DNA of 6,478 bases from Phycisphaerales bacterium (GTDB lineage: Bacteria; Planctomycetota; Phycisphaerae; Phycisphaerales; SM1A02): contig JAGQOI010000084.1 in the NCBI GenBank assembly GCA_020427625.1, forward strand, positions 1-6,478, read 5' to 3'. Of the stretch, positions 5,883-6,478 are shown one piece after another. The position numbers and the translations under genes were made by a program. Position 1 is the stretch's first letter; each line of letters starts with the position of its first letter. The notes under the pieces were generated by a model. The model ran no database searches and was not told the DNA's origin. It was given only the letters and a program-made list of their open reading frames with translations.

Positions 5883-5914
5883 GACGCATGCGTCGCGCCT
5901 ACAATGCGACGCAT
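5883..5914. repeat. Palindrome and 9-bp inverted repeat surrounding a -10-like hexamer
   Basis: GACGCATGCGTC (5883-5894) is a perfect 12-bp palindrome. Overlapping it, ATGCGTCGC (5888-5896) is the exact reverse complement of GCGACGCAT (5906-5914), with the nine bases GCCTACAAT between them. The heptamer GACGCAT thus occurs three times, twice forward and once inverted, within 32 bases. The arms flank TACAAT (5900-5905). The layout is what an operator over a promoter would look like, but a hairpin is equally possible. Confidence 0.55.
5900..5905 (+). promoter_or_regulatory. Possible -10 box for the gene starting at 5960
   Basis: TACAAT matches the bacterial -10 consensus at five of six positions and stands out in this GC-rich gap. 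No -35 hexamer is seen about 17 bases upstream. A start near 5912 would give a leader of roughly 50 bases holding the 10-codon frame at 5931. Confidence 0.35.
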
Positions 5915-5930
5915 CGTCGGAATCGCCGTC

Positions 5931-5963
5931 ATGAACCCTCTTTCCGGGGATTCAATCCAATGA
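5931..5963 (+). CDS. Possible 10-codon leader peptide overlapping the next start
   Basis: ATG at 5931 opens a frame of ten codons (MNPLSGDSIQ) whose TGA at 5961-5963 overlaps the ATG at 5960-5962 as ATGA, the same coupling geometry as the two gene pairs elsewhere in the window. The ribosome site in front is poor. It could be a leader that couples or regulates translation of the downstream gene, or a chance short frame. Confidence 0.22.
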   Translation: MNPLSGDSIQ

Positions 5964-6478
5964 ACGTGTCGCGTCTCGATCGCGAGCGCCCGCTCGCCTC
6001 GTGGTACCCCGATCCCGAACAACGCCGTCACGCCCGATGGCTGTTCACGTGTCGATACCTCCCCGACCTCGCCCACCACAACCCGAGCCTCTGGGCCGAA
6101 CTCGCCGGCGAGGGTCACGACGCCGCGACCGCCTTCATCCAGGCCCGCTGGCGCATGATGGAGGACATGGCCGGCCTCCAGCCCGACGCCGATCCCGACG
6201 CCCCCGGCTTCGACCTGCGCCGCGTCGCCGATCTCGATGCCGCGCCGACCACCATCGCCGGACGACCCGCCGTGCTCATCCACCTGCCCGAGCCCGAGCA
6301 CATGCCCGAGGCCTATCGACTCGCCGTGATCCTCGTCGAGCCGCCGGCCGCCGACGGCAGCAGCGACGGCCGCGCCCGCGTCTTCGCGCAGGAATGCACG
6401 TTCCCGATCGACGGCATCCCCGCCGCCGTCCTGTGCGAATGGGCCGCCGACGGCGCGCACCTGAACACCGGACGCCTC
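5960..6478 (+). CDS. Unrecognised protein, N-terminal 173 residues (3' end outside window)
   Basis: An open frame from ATG 5960 runs to the window edge without a stop. Its codons end mostly in G or C, as in the neighbouring genes, and the opposite strand reads as low-complexity arginine/glycine text, so this frame is the real one. GGGGA lies nine bases before the ATG. I do not recognise the family. There is no signal peptide, membrane segment or cysteine motif. Residues 15-70 are rich in tryptophan, arginine and histidine and look helical (W15, W27, W45, W64). Residues 72-82 are an acidic, proline-rich linker (P75-D-A-D-P-D-A-P). Residues 85-165 look like alternating strands, with a hydrophobic strand A104-V-L-I-H-L-P and another at A122-V-I-L-V-E-P. 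It may be a soluble cytoplasmic protein of two small domains. It stands apart from the carboxylase by 151 bases and probably has its own promoter. Confidence 0.72.
   Translation, partial: MNVSRLDRERPLASWYPDPEQRRHARWLFTCRYLPDLAHHNPSLWAELAGEGHDAATAFIQARWRMMEDMAGLQPDADPDAPGFDLRRVADLDAAPTTIAGRPAVLIHLPEPEHMPEAYRLAVILVEPPAADGSSDGRARVFAQECTFPIDGIPAAVLCEWAADGAHLNTGRL

Overview
The window is very GC-rich, with G or C at most third codon positions, and holds seven protein genes packed with short gaps. No RNA gene, CRISPR array or insertion sequence was seen. It looks like an ordinary chromosomal segment of a planctomycete, most likely of the Phycisphaerae. Three things point there: a secreted protein ending in two dockerin-like D-x-N/T-x-D repeats of the style D-L-N-G-D-G-A-V...L-L-x-x-W, a membrane protein ending in a C-R-A-C-G-Y-D-L...C-P-E-C-G zinc ribbon, and the general protein style. 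This assignment rests on recollection of family styles, not on a search.

Layout. Positions 1-1004 (+) carry the 3' end of a MurQ-type N-acetylmuramic acid 6-phosphate etherase gene, coupled by an ATGA overlap to a small two-segment membrane protein with the zinc ribbon. Positions 1081-3946 are on the minus strand. Read in the direction of transcription they are a secreted repeat (beta-propeller-like) protein with a dockerin-like tail, then a half-size EamA/DMT transporter, then a short-chain dehydrogenase/reductase (SDR). The last two are joined by another ATGA overlap. A 215-base divergent region (3947-4161) contains a 19-bp tandem repeat. Positions 4162-5808 (+) encode a biotin-dependent acyl-CoA carboxylase carboxyltransferase (beta) subunit, closest in style to methylcrotonoyl-CoA carboxylase beta. 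After a 151-base gap holding a GC-rich hairpin, a 9-bp inverted repeat around a TACAAT hexamer and a 10-codon mini-frame, an unrecognised gene starts at 5960 and runs off the right edge. No gene-free stretch exceeds 300 bases. The convergent gap at 1005-1080 has only a run of eight C and a weak 6-bp inverted repeat.

How the genes work together. Three units can be argued: murQ plus the zinc-ribbon membrane gene (cell-wall sugar recycling with an unknown partner), EamA plus SDR (probably transport and redox conversion of one unknown compound), and the carboxylase alone. The carboxylase needs a biotin carboxylase/biotin carrier subunit that is not encoded here. I found no convincing undescribed multi-gene system. 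The best leads are the single-domain transporter with balanced charges coupled to an SDR, the propeller-dockerin protein, the coupled MurQ/zinc-ribbon pair, and the repeat structures in the two larger intergenic regions.
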